Source of the DNA: Neobacillus niacini | Lineage (GTDB): Bacteria > Bacillota > Bacilli > Bacillales > Cytobacillaceae | Direction of reading: 5' to 3' | NCBI RefSeq assembly: GCF_019749295.1 | Contig: NZ_JACWFG010000013.1 | Span: 186,001-250,000 of the forward strand | Length of the DNA stretch: 64,000 bases | Shown here: positions 17,721 through 26,669 of the stretch, one piece after another | Position numbering within the stretch: position 1 is the stretch's first letter | Layout: every line of letters starts with the position of its first letter | The notes under the pieces: generated by a model | What the model saw: the letters and a program-made list of their open reading frames with translations, nothing else | Databases searched by the model: none | What the model was told of the DNA's origin: nothing | Made by a program: the position numbers and the translations under genes

Positions 17721-18437
17721 ATGGAATGGACACTGTGGCAATGTTGTATCATCGTCTCTAAGGAAGTATTGCTTCCATTCGTAATTATCGTTTTGTCCGT
17801 ATGAATTTAAATCCGGATGAATGGCTATAGAATCATACTCCACTAATCGTTCACGAATTCTCGTTTTCATTTTCTCGGCCTGAAGGGGTGTCGCTGTGAA
17901 CTTTTCTAAAACCCATCTAGGTGTAATCGCCAGCATGAAATAGGGGAAATAACGGCTTTTCCTATTTCTATGTGATGGTGTTGCGCAATACATGAAATAC
18001 TGTTCGCCATGAAAACAATATTCCCACATGGGCTGCTTGGGATTGGTCGGGATATGATTTGGCCAATCTACCTCATCCCATTGACTAAGTTGATTTAATT
18101 GTTCCCAAAATACCTGTTCATATTGCTCTACTGAAGTTTGATGTTTACTTTCATGTGAAGGCTCATAAAAAATAATCAGTGATGTGTAGGCACCCATGGA
18201 TTTGAAAATGTTTGAGTAATCTTTTAGCAAATGTGCCAATTCTTTAACGGCGTGCGTCCTTTGTGGATTTGAAACAAATCCAAAGCAAAATCGATTCAGC
18301 TGGTAGCCTATTGTCGCTGGAATACATGGAAATGGCTTTTCTTTGTCATTCATTCTGTCAGCAAATTTTTGTATCGCATCTTTTTGCCATGCTTCAAGGG
18401 TTATTTGATTGATGTTTTCCTTTGTAACTAGATGCAT
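17697..18437 (-). CDS. YqcI/YcgG family protein
   Basis: A 246-residue cytosolic protein of the YqcI/YcgG family, which includes two B. subtilis proteins of unknown function. Recognisable parts are FADRMNDKEKPFPCIPATIGYQLNRFCFGFV near the N-terminus and the conserved MWEYCFHGEQYFMYCATPSHRNRKSRYFPYFML block, rich in Cys, His and aromatic residues. GAGAGGAG lies upstream of ATG. It is a single gene, convergent with proA. No biochemical role can be assigned. Confidence 0.85.
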   Translation of the reverse strand: MHLVTKENINQITLEAWQKDAIQKFADRMNDKEKPFPCIPATIGYQLNRFCFGFVSNPQRTHAVKELAHLLKDYSNIFKSMGAYTSLIIFYEPSHESKHQTSVEQYEQVFWEQLNQLSQWDEVDWPNHIPTNPKQPMWEYCFHGEQYFMYCATPSHRNRKSRYFPYFMLAITPRWVLEKFTATPLQAEKMKTRIRERLVEYDSIAIHPDLNSYGQNDNYEWKQYFLRDDDTTLPQCPFHKKNREQE

Positions 18438-18568
18438 AAGTCTATTCTCCTCTCAAAAATAGATTATGCATGAGGAGATTTTCGAGTGAGTGTCCCAAAA
18501 TGCTTAGGATTCTGTTATAATCATAAATATACAAACGTATATTCTTATTTTTGGAGGTGGTGAGGTTC

Positions 18569-20845
18569 TTGTCAAATACCATTCAAATAGCAGTTAGAAC
18601 ACTTGTGGAGCATGTATATAGCAGTGGGAGTATTGATTCCCGTTTCCGCTCACAGTCCACAATGTTAGATGGAACAAGAATTCACCAGGAAATCCAACAT
18701 ACATATCAAGAAGGTGACCAAAAGGAGGTTTATCTTCGAATCGACCTGCCTTATAAAGACTTACTATTTACGGTAGATGGAAGATGTGATGGTTTATTAG
18801 TTCGGGATGGGGAAATAACCATTGATGAAATAAAATCTACCGCTCAGCAATTAGAAAGCTTTGGCGAAGATGGACTGCCCGTTCATTGGGCACAAGCTAA
18901 AATGTACGCTTTTATTTATGCGAAGGATCATCAATTGCAGGGAATTTATGTACAGCTTACCTATGTTCAGGTTGAGAGTAGTGAAAAAAGGGTTTTAAAA
19001 AAATGTTTTACTATTGAAGAATTAGAAACTTTTGTTAATGAGGTTTTAGAAAATTATTATCACTATGCTAAGTTACTATATGATCATCGGAAAGAACGAA
19101 ATGAAAGTAGTAGAGCTGTAGGTTTTCCATTTGAATCCTACCGTGAGGGCCAGAGAAAACTAGCTGCTGGTGTTTATAAGACCATTTCAGAGGAAAAGAG
19201 TTTGTTTGTAAAAGCTCCTACTGGGATTGGAAAAACGATTTCAACCCTTTTTCCTGCAATCAAAGCATTTGGTGAAGGGCATTTAAACAGGATATTTTAT
19301 CTAACCGCTAAGACCATAACGCGATCGACTGCAGAAGAAGCTGTTGAAAAGATGCGTTCCTGCGGACTTTGTGTTAAATCGGTTACGATTACGGCAAAGG
19401 ACAAAGTCTGCTTCAAGGATGAGACAAAATGCCAGAAGGATTATTGCGAGTTTGCAGACGGTTATTATGATCGAATAAATGGCGCTATATTAGATATTGT
19501 TGCGAATGAAAGTACCATGAATCGTGAGACAATCGAAAAATATGCCCGTAAACATACGGTATGTCCATTTGAATTTTCAATTGATCTTGCTTATGCAGCC
19601 GATGCTGTTATATGTGATTACAATTATATTTTTGACCCGCGAGTCTCACTAAAGCATCTGTTTGACGAGCAAAAAAAGTCTACACTTTTACTAGTGGATG
19701 AAGCACATAATCTTGTTGACCGTGGCAGAGAAATGTTCTCAGCACCGCTTAACAAAGACCTATTTCTTCAATTGAAAAAGGAATTCAAGGGCGTTAACAA
19801 AATAATTTATGAACGAGCTTCAAAAATTAATTCTTGGTTTATTTCTTTGAAAAAGAATGTTGGAGAGTTGAATGAATTTACCATAGAACATCTGGACGAA
19901 GAATTGGTCACATTATTAACTCAATTTAAAGAAGAGGCTGAGTCTCTTTTACTCCAAGAAACATCTGCTATTTTGTTGGACCTTTACTTTCAGGTGAACG
20001 CCTTCTTGAAAATAGTTGATTTACTGGACGAGCACTATGTAATTTACGGGGAGAGAAACAAGAACGACATAACCCTAAAGCTGTTTTGTATCGATCCATC
20101 GAAACTGCTTCACAAAATGGGAAAAGCCTTTCGTTCCAAAATATTTTTCTCAGCTACTCTTTCACCACTCCCTTATTATCAAGATATTCTTGGCGGACAA
20201 ACCGACGATTATTTACTATCCATTCCTTCTCCATTTAAAGAGGAGCAGACAGATATTTTTATCAAGCCGTTATCGACGAGATACCGTGACCGCGAGAAAA
20301 CGCAGCAGAAGATTGTTTCCATGATCCATTCCTTAGTTCAAAATCGCCCAGGTAATTATTTAATCTTTTTCCCATCTTATAAATATTTGCTTGCTGTATA
20401 TGATCAATTCATTCAGGATTTTCCTGAGCTGCATACGCTGCTTCAAGGTGCTGGAATGTCTGAAGAGGAGAAAGAAGCCTTTTTGGAGGAGTTTAAACCA
20501 AATCAAACAGAGACATTAATTGGTTTTGCCGTACTTGGCGGCGTCTTCTCAGAGGGTGTTGATTTAAAAGGTGACCGGTTAAATGGTGTGGTGGTAATAG
20601 GTGTAGGCCTTCCACAGCTTTGCTTTGAACGAAATCTAATTAAGGACCATTTCAATATGAAGGAAAAAAATGGATATGATTATGCTTATGTATTTCCTGG
20701 TATGAATAAAGTTTTACAGGCCGGGGGACGGTTAATTCGTTCCGAGGAGGACCATGGAACGATTGTATTGGTGGACGATCGCTTCTTACAAAGGCATTAT
20801 CAAGAACTTATGCCGCAAGAATGGCGGAATTTCAGGGTTATTTAG
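18569..20845 (+). CDS. PD-(D/E)XK nuclease-XPD/DinG-type Fe-S helicase fusion
   Basis: The 758 residues combine two modules. At the N-terminus (about 60-170) is a RecB/Cas4-like nuclease core with VDGRCDGLL and ITIDEIKST, matching the D...ExK catalytic pattern. The rest is a Rad3/XPD-family SF2 helicase: Walker A KAPTGIGKT (about 215), a Cys-rich 4Fe-4S insertion (CGLCVKS...DKVCFKDETKCQKDYCEF), VDEAH, and C-terminal motifs GGVFSEGVDL and QAGGRLIR. Such proteins are inferred to act in DNA repair. TTG 18569 is chosen because GGAGGTGGTGAGG precedes it; the TTG at 18551 overlaps that site. It is monocistronic. Confidence 0.88.
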   Translation: MSNTIQIAVRTLVEHVYSSGSIDSRFRSQSTMLDGTRIHQEIQHTYQEGDQKEVYLRIDLPYKDLLFTVDGRCDGLLVRDGEITIDEIKSTAQQLESFGEDGLPVHWAQAKMYAFIYAKDHQLQGIYVQLTYVQVESSEKRVLKKCFTIEELETFVNEVLENYYHYAKLLYDHRKERNESSRAVGFPFESYREGQRKLAAGVYKTISEEKSLFVKAPTGIGKTISTLFPAIKAFGEGHLNRIFYLTAKTITRSTAEEAVEKMRSCGLCVKSVTITAKDKVCFKDETKCQKDYCEFADGYYDRINGAILDIVANESTMNRETIEKYARKHTVCPFEFSIDLAYAADAVICDYNYIFDPRVSLKHLFDEQKKSTLLLVDEAHNLVDRGREMFSAPLNKDLFLQLKKEFKGVNKIIYERASKINSWFISLKKNVGELNEFTIEHLDEELVTLLTQFKEEAESLLLQETSAILLDLYFQVNAFLKIVDLLDEHYVIYGERNKNDITLKLFCIDPSKLLHKMGKAFRSKIFFSATLSPLPYYQDILGGQTDDYLLSIPSPFKEEQTDIFIKPLSTRYRDREKTQQKIVSMIHSLVQNRPGNYLIFFPSYKYLLAVYDQFIQDFPELHTLLQGAGMSEEEKEAFLEEFKPNQTETLIGFAVLGGVFSEGVDLKGDRLNGVVVIGVGLPQLCFERNLIKDHFNMKEKNGYDYAYVFPGMNKVLQAGGRLIRSEEDHGTIVLVDDRFLQRHYQELMPQEWRNFRVI

Positions 20846-20884
20846 TGCCAATGTAGACTACACCATCAATTTTTACAGAAGTTT

Positions 20885-20928
20885 GACTATTTACTCTAAC
20901 TTTAATAAAATTAGACTAAATACTCTAA
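20885..20928. promoter_or_regulatory. Paired direct repeats upstream of the SatD-like gene
   Basis: GACTATTTACTCTAA (20885-20899) and GACTAAATACTCTAA (20914-20928) match at 13 of 15 positions, 29 bp apart. Each half contains a short TTAG/CTAA symmetry. The next gene encodes a C-terminal helix-turn-helix, so these may be its autoregulatory sites. Confidence 0.4.
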
Positions 20929-20948
20929 TTTTGTAAGGGCGGTAAAGA

Positions 20949-21722
20949 ATGAAGCATCCTATTTCTATATTTATTCTAGATGTAAGTAACTCTTCCTCCG
21001 GTGATATGGGAGAAAAATTGACAAAATACTTGGATGAGCTGGTCAGCTGGATAACCCTTTGGACGAAAGATTTCGGTCACTGTAAAGTGAAGCACCGTGC
21101 GGGTGATGAAATTATCTTTGCCGGTTATGGATATTCATCCGCCTATATTCTCGCGTTTTTTATTAGCACAGTTTGGAAGTACAGTGACCATACCCCTTAT
21201 TTCGGTTTGGCTTTTGGTGATAGTGATAAGGAGTTAGAGGAAGTCGATATTGAAAAGTGGATTCATCCATTAATTAAGCAGGCAAGATATGCGAATGATT
21301 TGTTAAAACAAGAACTGGTCAGACCACTATTTAAAATGGAACTAGATCAATTCTATCAAAATATTTCACCCTTTTCATATAACCAGTTTCGGAATGAATT
21401 TGAGATTTTAATTAATTCATTATTACGTTTACAGATGAGCATGATGAAAGAGCAAACCCCTATTCAAAAGCAGGTTTTTACCTATTACCTTATTTTGCAG
21501 CAGCAAAAAGCAGCAGCAAAACTGCTTGGAAAGACGGCGCCTACCATCTCAAGTCATTATAAAAAAGGGAAATCTGAAGAAATCATAAAAGTTTTTACCG
21601 AAATAGTTTCCATTCTAGATTCGCTGCAGGAAAAATCTTATAACGAGAATTTCGAAAAAGCTAAAAGTGAATCATTAATGGAATCCATTAGATACCAGTT
21701 GAAAATAAATTATATTAAATAA
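20949..21722 (+). CDS. SatD-like protein with C-terminal helix-turn-helix (uncharacterised)
   Basis: The 257-residue protein has an alpha/beta N-terminal part (ISIFILDVSNSSSG, HRAGDEIIFAGYGYSSAYILAFF) reminiscent of SatD or nucleotide-cyclase-like folds. At about 175-215 is a helix-turn-helix (QQQKAAAKLLGKTAPTISSHYKKG). SatD-family genes are commonly followed by a DUF3307 membrane protein, as here (24-nt gap), which supports the call. The direct repeats at 20885-20928 may be its operator. Function is unknown; identification rests on fold impression and context. Confidence 0.5.
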   Translation: MKHPISIFILDVSNSSSGDMGEKLTKYLDELVSWITLWTKDFGHCKVKHRAGDEIIFAGYGYSSAYILAFFISTVWKYSDHTPYFGLAFGDSDKELEEVDIEKWIHPLIKQARYANDLLKQELVRPLFKMELDQFYQNISPFSYNQFRNEFEILINSLLRLQMSMMKEQTPIQKQVFTYYLILQQQKAAAKLLGKTAPTISSHYKKGKSEEIIKVFTEIVSILDSLQEKSYNENFEKAKSESLMESIRYQLKINYIK

Positions 21723-21745
21723 TGTACTGATAGAGAGGAAAATCC

Positions 21746-22600
21746 ATGGTAGTATTATGCCTTATTCTTGCTCATCTCATAGCAGATTTTTATTTGCAGA
21801 GTGATGAGATGGTATTAGAAAAGATGAAAAGTATCAAAAAGCATATCAGCCATCACTTACTAGTGAATCTTCTAGTGTTAGCAGTTTTTTATCTTGTGAA
21901 TTCTAATGCAATGAGTATTTATTCGGCTCTCATCTTCCCGTTAATCCTTATCGTGTGCAGCCATTTTTTTATTGACATTCTTAAAATAAAGCTCCTTGAT
22001 GCCCTAAAAATAAGCAATGATGAAAACGTAAAAAGAGCAAGTTTCTTCATCATTGATCAACTGATACATCTTGGAATAATTTTATGTGCAGGACAGTTTT
22101 TTTTAGGAGTTAATCTTATAGGTACTTTTCTAAACGGGAAAGAATTGGACACTGTAAATTCATTTTTATTTACTATTATTATTATAATTCTTGCCACAAG
22201 TGTAAGCGGGCATATGATAAAAATACTTTTAGGTTCACTGCCTAATCAGCTTTTAACCTTTGAAGGGAAGTATACATTTAAAAATGAACGGCAAGAGGCT
22301 CAATATGGGATGAATCACACAGGTAATCGAGCGTTAACTGAGGAATACAACTATACAATTTTTAGCAAACATGATCTTTCCAGAGGAAAATTAATTGGAT
22401 ATATTGAAAGATTACTAGTTTTAGTGTTAACTTTTTATAGTGCTTATCCTGCGATTGGATTTATCGTTGCCGCTAAGTCAATTGCACGGTTCAAACAAAT
22501 GGATGACCGGAATTGGGCAGAGTATTTTCTATTGGGTACGCTGACATCGATGTTTATAGGGATTACACTTGGAATACTTCTAAGGGAAGTATTGACTTAA
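21746..22600 (+). CDS. DUF3307 family membrane protein
   Basis: A 284-residue integral membrane protein with about six to seven hydrophobic segments. The N-terminal LILAHLIADFYLQSDEMVLEKM and HISHHLLVNLLV, followed by SHFFIDILKIKLL, are the DUF3307 signature with its conserved His and Asp residues. It follows the SatD-like gene by 24 nt and probably forms an operon with it. GAGAGGAAA precedes ATG. The pair's function is not established. Confidence 0.82.
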   Translation: MVVLCLILAHLIADFYLQSDEMVLEKMKSIKKHISHHLLVNLLVLAVFYLVNSNAMSIYSALIFPLILIVCSHFFIDILKIKLLDALKISNDENVKRASFFIIDQLIHLGIILCAGQFFLGVNLIGTFLNGKELDTVNSFLFTIIIIILATSVSGHMIKILLGSLPNQLLTFEGKYTFKNERQEAQYGMNHTGNRALTEEYNYTIFSKHDLSRGKLIGYIERLLVLVLTFYSAYPAIGFIVAAKSIARFKQMDDRNWAEYFLLGTLTSMFIGITLGILLREVLT

Positions 22601-22622
22601 AAATGAAAACTATTTATATAGA

Positions 22623-22658
22623 TTAGCTGCCTAATAGTAGGCAGCTAATTTTTTTTTT
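22623..22658 (+). terminator. Terminator of the SatD-like/DUF3307 operon
   Basis: TTAGCTGCC (22623-22631) pairs with GGCAGCTAA (22640-22648), followed by nine T. Confidence 0.9.
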
Positions 22659-22743
22659 GAAAAAATGACACAAGATTGCCAATATATCATATAATTAAGA
22701 AAAAGTTGCACGAAGGAAAAATTTTAACGAAGGGGAAAAATAT

Positions 22744-22998
22744 ATGAGTATACCAAAAATAATAAAACTAGTGAATGGAGAAAAGGGTAATTTAATTCGG
22801 ATTACTTCTTTAAATCTGGACGGTGTGATGAGAAGAAGATTGTTAGATTTAGGCTTTGTTGCAGGTGCGATTGTCGAGGTCATTAGAAAAAGCCCTTTAG
22901 GTGATCCAATTGCTTTTAGGGTCAGTCAAACAACAATTGCATTAAGAAAAGAGGAAAGCTCTCGTATAGAAGGAGTGTTGATGACAGATGGGGAATAG
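22744..22998 (+). CDS. feoA: FeoA ferrous iron transport accessory protein
   Basis: An 84-residue SH3-like FeoA domain protein (GNLIRITSLNLDGVMRRRLLDLGFVAGAIVEVIRKSPLGDPIAFRVSQTTIALR). FeoA is a small cytosolic partner of the FeoB Fe(II) transporter. GAAGGGG lies 10 nt before ATG. Its last 11 nt overlap the next gene. I see no convincing Fur box upstream. Confidence 0.92.
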   Translation: MSIPKIIKLVNGEKGNLIRITSLNLDGVMRRRLLDLGFVAGAIVEVIRKSPLGDPIAFRVSQTTIALRKEESSRIEGVLMTDGE

Positions 22999-23683
22999 TT
23001 ATCGAGTGGCCTTAGCGGGAAACCCAAATACCGGTAAAAGCACGTTATTTAATGCCTTAACGGGTTTAAGACAGCATACAGGAAACTGGGCTGGAAAAAC
23101 TGTTTCGCTCGCACAAGGGAATGTTCTGTATAAAGATAAAACGTTTAATTTGATTGATCTTCCAGGTACTTATTCGCTTTTTTCTAATTCAAATGATGAA
23201 GAGGTAGCACGGAACTATATTGTTTTCGAAAAACCTGATGTTACTGTAGTTGTACTGGATGCAACATCATTAGAACGGAACTTTAATTTAGCCTTACAGG
23301 TTTTAGAAATGACCAAAAATGTAATCATATGTATTAACTTAATTGATGTGGCAGAAAAACAGGGGATTAACATTAACGAGCGGATTCTCACAAATCGATT
23401 AGGAGTTCCAGTGATTAAAATATCGGCTCGAAACAAAAAAGGGTTCCCTATGCTGCTCGATACAATAGATCGTATCGTGACTGGAGCAATAGAATGTGTA
23501 CCTGTTCAAACAACCTACCCTGATGATATTGAAGAACAAATAAAGAACATTGAACCAAAGGTTTCTGAGCTTATTGGAAATCGGTTGTCCGCGCGTTGGG
23601 TTTCGTTAAGATTGCTTGATGGTGATGAAAAATTATTGAATGAGATTTCAAAGCGATTTGGACAAAAGGAGGGATCAGAGTGA
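22988..23683 (+). CDS. feoB: FeoB N-terminal GTPase domain, separately encoded
   Basis: This 231-residue protein is only the cytosolic G domain and helical spacer of FeoB. G motifs: G1 GNPNTGKST, G3 DLPGTYSL, and G4 NLID in place of the usual NxxD with Met. It ends after the guanine-dissociation-inhibitor-like helical region (to about 230). The FeoB membrane part is encoded by the next gene, which starts inside this gene's stop codon (GTGA), so the split is a real two-gene arrangement. Together with FeoA they make a Fe(II) uptake system. Confidence 0.92.
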   Translation: MGNSYRVALAGNPNTGKSTLFNALTGLRQHTGNWAGKTVSLAQGNVLYKDKTFNLIDLPGTYSLFSNSNDEEVARNYIVFEKPDVTVVVLDATSLERNFNLALQVLEMTKNVIICINLIDVAEKQGININERILTNRLGVPVIKISARNKKGFPMLLDTIDRIVTGAIECVPVQTTYPDDIEEQIKNIEPKVSELIGNRLSARWVSLRLLDGDEKLLNEISKRFGQKEGSE

Positions 23684-25053
23684 GTATTCAACAGCTTTAT
23701 TCAGAAGCACAGCAGCTTTCAACTGCTAAGTTGAGAGATGATATTGTACAGCGTCTCTATGAGCGAAGCCATCGACTATGCAGAGAAGGAATTAAGTATA
23801 CAGAGTCTAGAAGGGACACTAGGACTGAAAAGCTCGACGCAATTTTCACCTCTCCGATTTTTGGGTTTCCGATTATGCTTACGATGTTGGGAGTATTGTT
23901 TTATTTAACAATCGCGGGAGCAAATATTCCATCGTCAATGTTAGCTGAATTTTTTGGTTCATTGGAAATATATCTATCGGCTTTTTTTACTTTTATTCAA
24001 GCACCTGACTGGGTACATGGCGTTCTTGTTCTCGGATTATACCGCGGTACAACGTGGGTTATTAGTGTCATGCTTCCACCGATGGCAATCTTTTTCCCAA
24101 CCTTCGCACTCTTAGAGAATTATGGCTATCTTCCACGTGTTGCTTTTAATATGGATCGCCTGTTTAAAAGGGTAGGTGCTCATGGTAAGCAATCATTAAC
24201 AATGGCTATGGGTTTTGGTTGTAATGCCGCAGCTGTTATTTCGACAAGGATTATCGAATCGCCAAGAGAACGAATGCTTGCGATATTGACTAATAATTTT
24301 GTCCCTTGTAATGGGCGTTGGGGAACGTTAATTGTATTAGCCTCGTTATTTATGGCTGCAAATTTTACAGGCGGACTTAAATCACTCGTAACAACCGGAG
24401 TAATTGTCGGGATTGTCATGTTTGGTATAATAGTTACCTTCTTTGTCTCCTGGGTCCTTTCAAAAACAGCTTTAAAAGGAGTTCCAACTCACTACACGTT
24501 AGAACTTCCGCCGTACAGGAAACCTAAGATTTTTGATACTGTGGTTCGTTCATCGTTAACAAAATCATGGTCGGTATTAATGCGAGCTGTGAAAGTTGCA
24601 GCACCGGCAGCGATATTAACATGGGTATTTGCAAACATTTTTATTGGTGATACCAGTATTCTGATGTATGCAGTGGAGTTCTTAGATCCATTTGGAAAAT
24701 TGCTTGGTCTTGATGGTTATATTATGATGGCTTTTATTTTGGGCTTGCCAGCGAATGAGATTGTCCTTCCCATCCTTTTAATGGGTTATCTTTCGACAGG
24801 ATCCTTAACAGAGGTGGATAGCTTGGTTGATTTAAAGCAAATTTTTCTCGATCATGGCTGGACGTGGTTAACAGCGCTAAACATGATGTTATTTTCACTT
24901 CTACATTATCCGTGCGGCACCACGCTTCTAAATATTTATAAAGAAACAAAAAGTAAAAAATGGACTTTCTTAGCCTTTCTAATTCCAACTGTAATTGCGA
25001 TTCTTGTTCCACTTATTATTACCCAAACTGTTCGATTCTTTGGTTGGCTGTAA
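23680..25053 (+). CDS. feoB: FeoB C-terminal membrane domain (nucleoside-recognition/Gate type), separately encoded
   Basis: The 457 residues start with about 60 soluble residues and a FeoB-like segment (EKLDAIFTSPIFGFPIMLTMLGVLFYLTI). They then contain two Gate domains with about eight to nine membrane helices and the FeoB core motifs PRVAFNMDRLF, GFGCNAAAVISTR, NNFVPCNGRWGTL, LGLPANEIVLPI and HYPCGTT. Conserved Cys residues lie in the pore. GTG 23680 overlaps the upstream TGA, and GGAGG lies just before it. Alone it has no G domain and must pair with the preceding product. Confidence 0.92.
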   Translation: MSIQQLYSEAQQLSTAKLRDDIVQRLYERSHRLCREGIKYTESRRDTRTEKLDAIFTSPIFGFPIMLTMLGVLFYLTIAGANIPSSMLAEFFGSLEIYLSAFFTFIQAPDWVHGVLVLGLYRGTTWVISVMLPPMAIFFPTFALLENYGYLPRVAFNMDRLFKRVGAHGKQSLTMAMGFGCNAAAVISTRIIESPRERMLAILTNNFVPCNGRWGTLIVLASLFMAANFTGGLKSLVTTGVIVGIVMFGIIVTFFVSWVLSKTALKGVPTHYTLELPPYRKPKIFDTVVRSSLTKSWSVLMRAVKVAAPAAILTWVFANIFIGDTSILMYAVEFLDPFGKLLGLDGYIMMAFILGLPANEIVLPILLMGYLSTGSLTEVDSLVDLKQIFLDHGWTWLTALNMMLFSLLHYPCGTTLLNIYKETKSKKWTFLAFLIPTVIAILVPLIITQTVRFFGWL

Positions 25054-25060
25054 GGTGAAA

Positions 25061-25097
25061 GACACCACTTTGGATTAGATAAAGTGGTGTCCTTTTT
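25061..25097 (+). terminator. Terminator of the feo operon
   Basis: GACACCACTTT (25061-25071) pairs with AAAGTGGTGTC (25081-25091), followed by TTTTT. Confidence 0.88.
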
Positions 25098-25148
25098 GTT
25101 AGTTTGATTTTTCTATGTCATAATAACAGGAAGGAGGAGGGAATGATT

Positions 25149-25673
25149 ATGCGTTTAGAAGGAAAAAAAGTGGTTAGTCTTGTTCATCATGATTTTGAGG
25201 ATCTTGAGCTATGGTATCCAATTCTCAGATTAAGGGAAGAAGGTGCTGTGGTTCACTTAGCAGGAGAACAAGCGGAGAAGGAATACATAGGAAAATATGG
25301 TGTGCCTGCTAAGTCGGATTACTCTTATAGTGATATTAATGGAGAAGAGTACGACGCTATTTTGGTTCCAGGAGGGTGGGCGCCAGATAAGATTCGTCGC
25401 TTTCCTGAAGTTCTTTCACTGCTTCAACATTTCGAAGAAAATAAAAAGCCGATTGGACAAATATGTCATGCGGGATGGGTTCTAATTTCTGCGAAAATAT
25501 TGCAGGGTAAGAAGGTAACCAGTACACCTGGAATTAAGGATGATATGGAGAATGCCGGGGCAACCTGGTATGATGAACCGGTTGTAGTCGACGGACACCT
25601 AGTCTCAAGCAGACGCCCACCGGATTTACCGGATTACCTGAGAGAATTTATTAAAGTCATTGAACAAAAATAA
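25149..25673 (+). CDS. DJ-1/PfpI family protein (type 1 glutamine amidotransferase-like)
   Basis: A 174-residue single-domain protein of the PfpI class. It has VVSLVHHDFEDLELWYPILRLREEG at the N-terminus, the elbow IGQICHAGW with catalytic Cys and adjacent His, and the terminal VVVDGHLVSSRRPPDLPDYLREF typical of PfpI proteases and glyoxalase/deglycase relatives. ATG 25149 is preferred because GAGGAGG lies 8 nt upstream, whereas ATG 25143 is too close. It is monocistronic. A protective or stress role is usual for the family; the exact activity is unknown. Confidence 0.88.
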   Translation: MRLEGKKVVSLVHHDFEDLELWYPILRLREEGAVVHLAGEQAEKEYIGKYGVPAKSDYSYSDINGEEYDAILVPGGWAPDKIRRFPEVLSLLQHFEENKKPIGQICHAGWVLISAKILQGKKVTSTPGIKDDMENAGATWYDEPVVVDGHLVSSRRPPDLPDYLREFIKVIEQK

Positions 25674-25757
25674 GTAATTGTTAAGCATTATTTCCAGCTT
25701 TTTTAGAGATACTTATGGAATGAAATGTTTATTCTAAAATGAGAGGGAGAATGCAAA

Positions 25758-26024
25758 GTGGCTAATATTGAAGTAGGCGAAGTATTTACAATTAGTGATG
25801 AAACTGATCAGGAGCAGGAAGTTGAAGTCCTCGCTTCCATCAACATAGAAGGTACCAATTATGTGGCAGTAGGATTTGTGGAAGATATTAAAGAAGAAAC
25901 GGAAGACGACATTGACATTTTCTTCTTAAAAGTGGACGAAGACGGAGACTTAACAGCAATCGAAAGCGATGAAGAATTTGATAAAGTTTCTGCCGCTTTT
26001 GATGAGATTATGGATGAGGAATAG
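25758..26024 (+). CDS. DUF1292 family protein (YrzB-like)
   Basis: An 88-residue, strongly acidic protein. The body FTISDETDQEQEVEVLASINIEGTNYVAV...DIDIFFLKVDEDGDLTAIESDEEFDKVSAAFDEIM is the DUF1292 domain, common as small cytosolic proteins in Bacillus. The start at 25758 (GTG GCT AAT) follows GAGAGGGAG. It is monocistronic with its own terminator. Function is unknown. Confidence 0.9.
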   Translation: MANIEVGEVFTISDETDQEQEVEVLASINIEGTNYVAVGFVEDIKEETEDDIDIFFLKVDEDGDLTAIESDEEFDKVSAAFDEIMDEE

Positions 26025-26032
26025 GAATAGGA

Positions 26033-26060
26033 AAAAAAGCTGGCAGACGCCAGCTTTTTT
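26033..26060. terminator. Bidirectional terminator
   Basis: AAAAAAGCTGGC pairs with GCCAGCTTTTTT around a 4-nt loop. It serves the DUF1292 gene and the convergent secreted-protein gene. Confidence 0.9.
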
Positions 26061-26065
26061 ATTAA

Positions 26066-26479
26066 TTATTCAAATAACTCGCTACCACCAAATTCACCAT
26101 TGAGAAAAAAGAAAACCTCTAATTTTCCATCACTAGTAAAAAAGGGAACAGCAACTCCAATAGAACCAGCTTTAATAATCACTGGAGTTTCTGGGTCTAG
26201 GGGATCAGCATGAACGTCTTTTACAAATTTAGTAACTTCTGCTTTACTTACCCCCTTCCACTTATATCCTTTTTTTAAGTTGTTTAATTTTAAGGTCTTA
26301 AAATTCTCGCTTGATAAGAATTTTGCTACAATTTTGTTCTTTTCGGAACCTTCAAGTACAGTGAAGGAATCACAACCACAATCACCGTCCCCCTCGTGTG
26401 CAAGAACTATATTCCCTGGAACAACAAACATCAATAAAACAATTAAACTGGTACAAAGTAATGTTACTATCTTTTTCAT
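26066..26479 (-). CDS. Secreted hypothetical protein
   Basis: A 137-residue protein with an obvious signal peptide (MKKIVTLLCTSLIVLLMFVVPG..., cleavage probably after VLA before HEG). The mature part starts with EGDGDCGCDSF, an acidic Cys-x-Cys segment, and ends FFLNGEFGGSELFE. I do not recognise a family. GGAGG precedes ATG. It is single and convergent with the DUF1292 gene. Confidence 0.75.
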   Translation of the reverse strand: MKKIVTLLCTSLIVLLMFVVPGNIVLAHEGDGDCGCDSFTVLEGSEKNKIVAKFLSSENFKTLKLNNLKKGYKWKGVSKAEVTKFVKDVHADPLDPETPVIIKAGSIGVAVPFFTSDGKLEVFFFLNGEFGGSELFE

Positions 26480-26669
26480 ATTTTTCCTCCTTATTTATGT
26501 ACTATTTATATATTCCTTTCTTTCTCGACAAATTCCTGCAAACATTGTGAAAAATTCCGGACAATTTTCCTAGTTCTTGTTACTCATGCTTGTTGATAGT
26601 TTCAATCTTGATAGTGGACCAAATAAATAAAGCCTTACAGAAAATAATCTGGAAGGCATTTATACGCTG

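Noticed and set aside
23680..23683. FeoB as a frameshifted pseudogene
   Set aside because: The GTGA overlap with its own GGAGG site and intact domains on both sides point to a true split gene.
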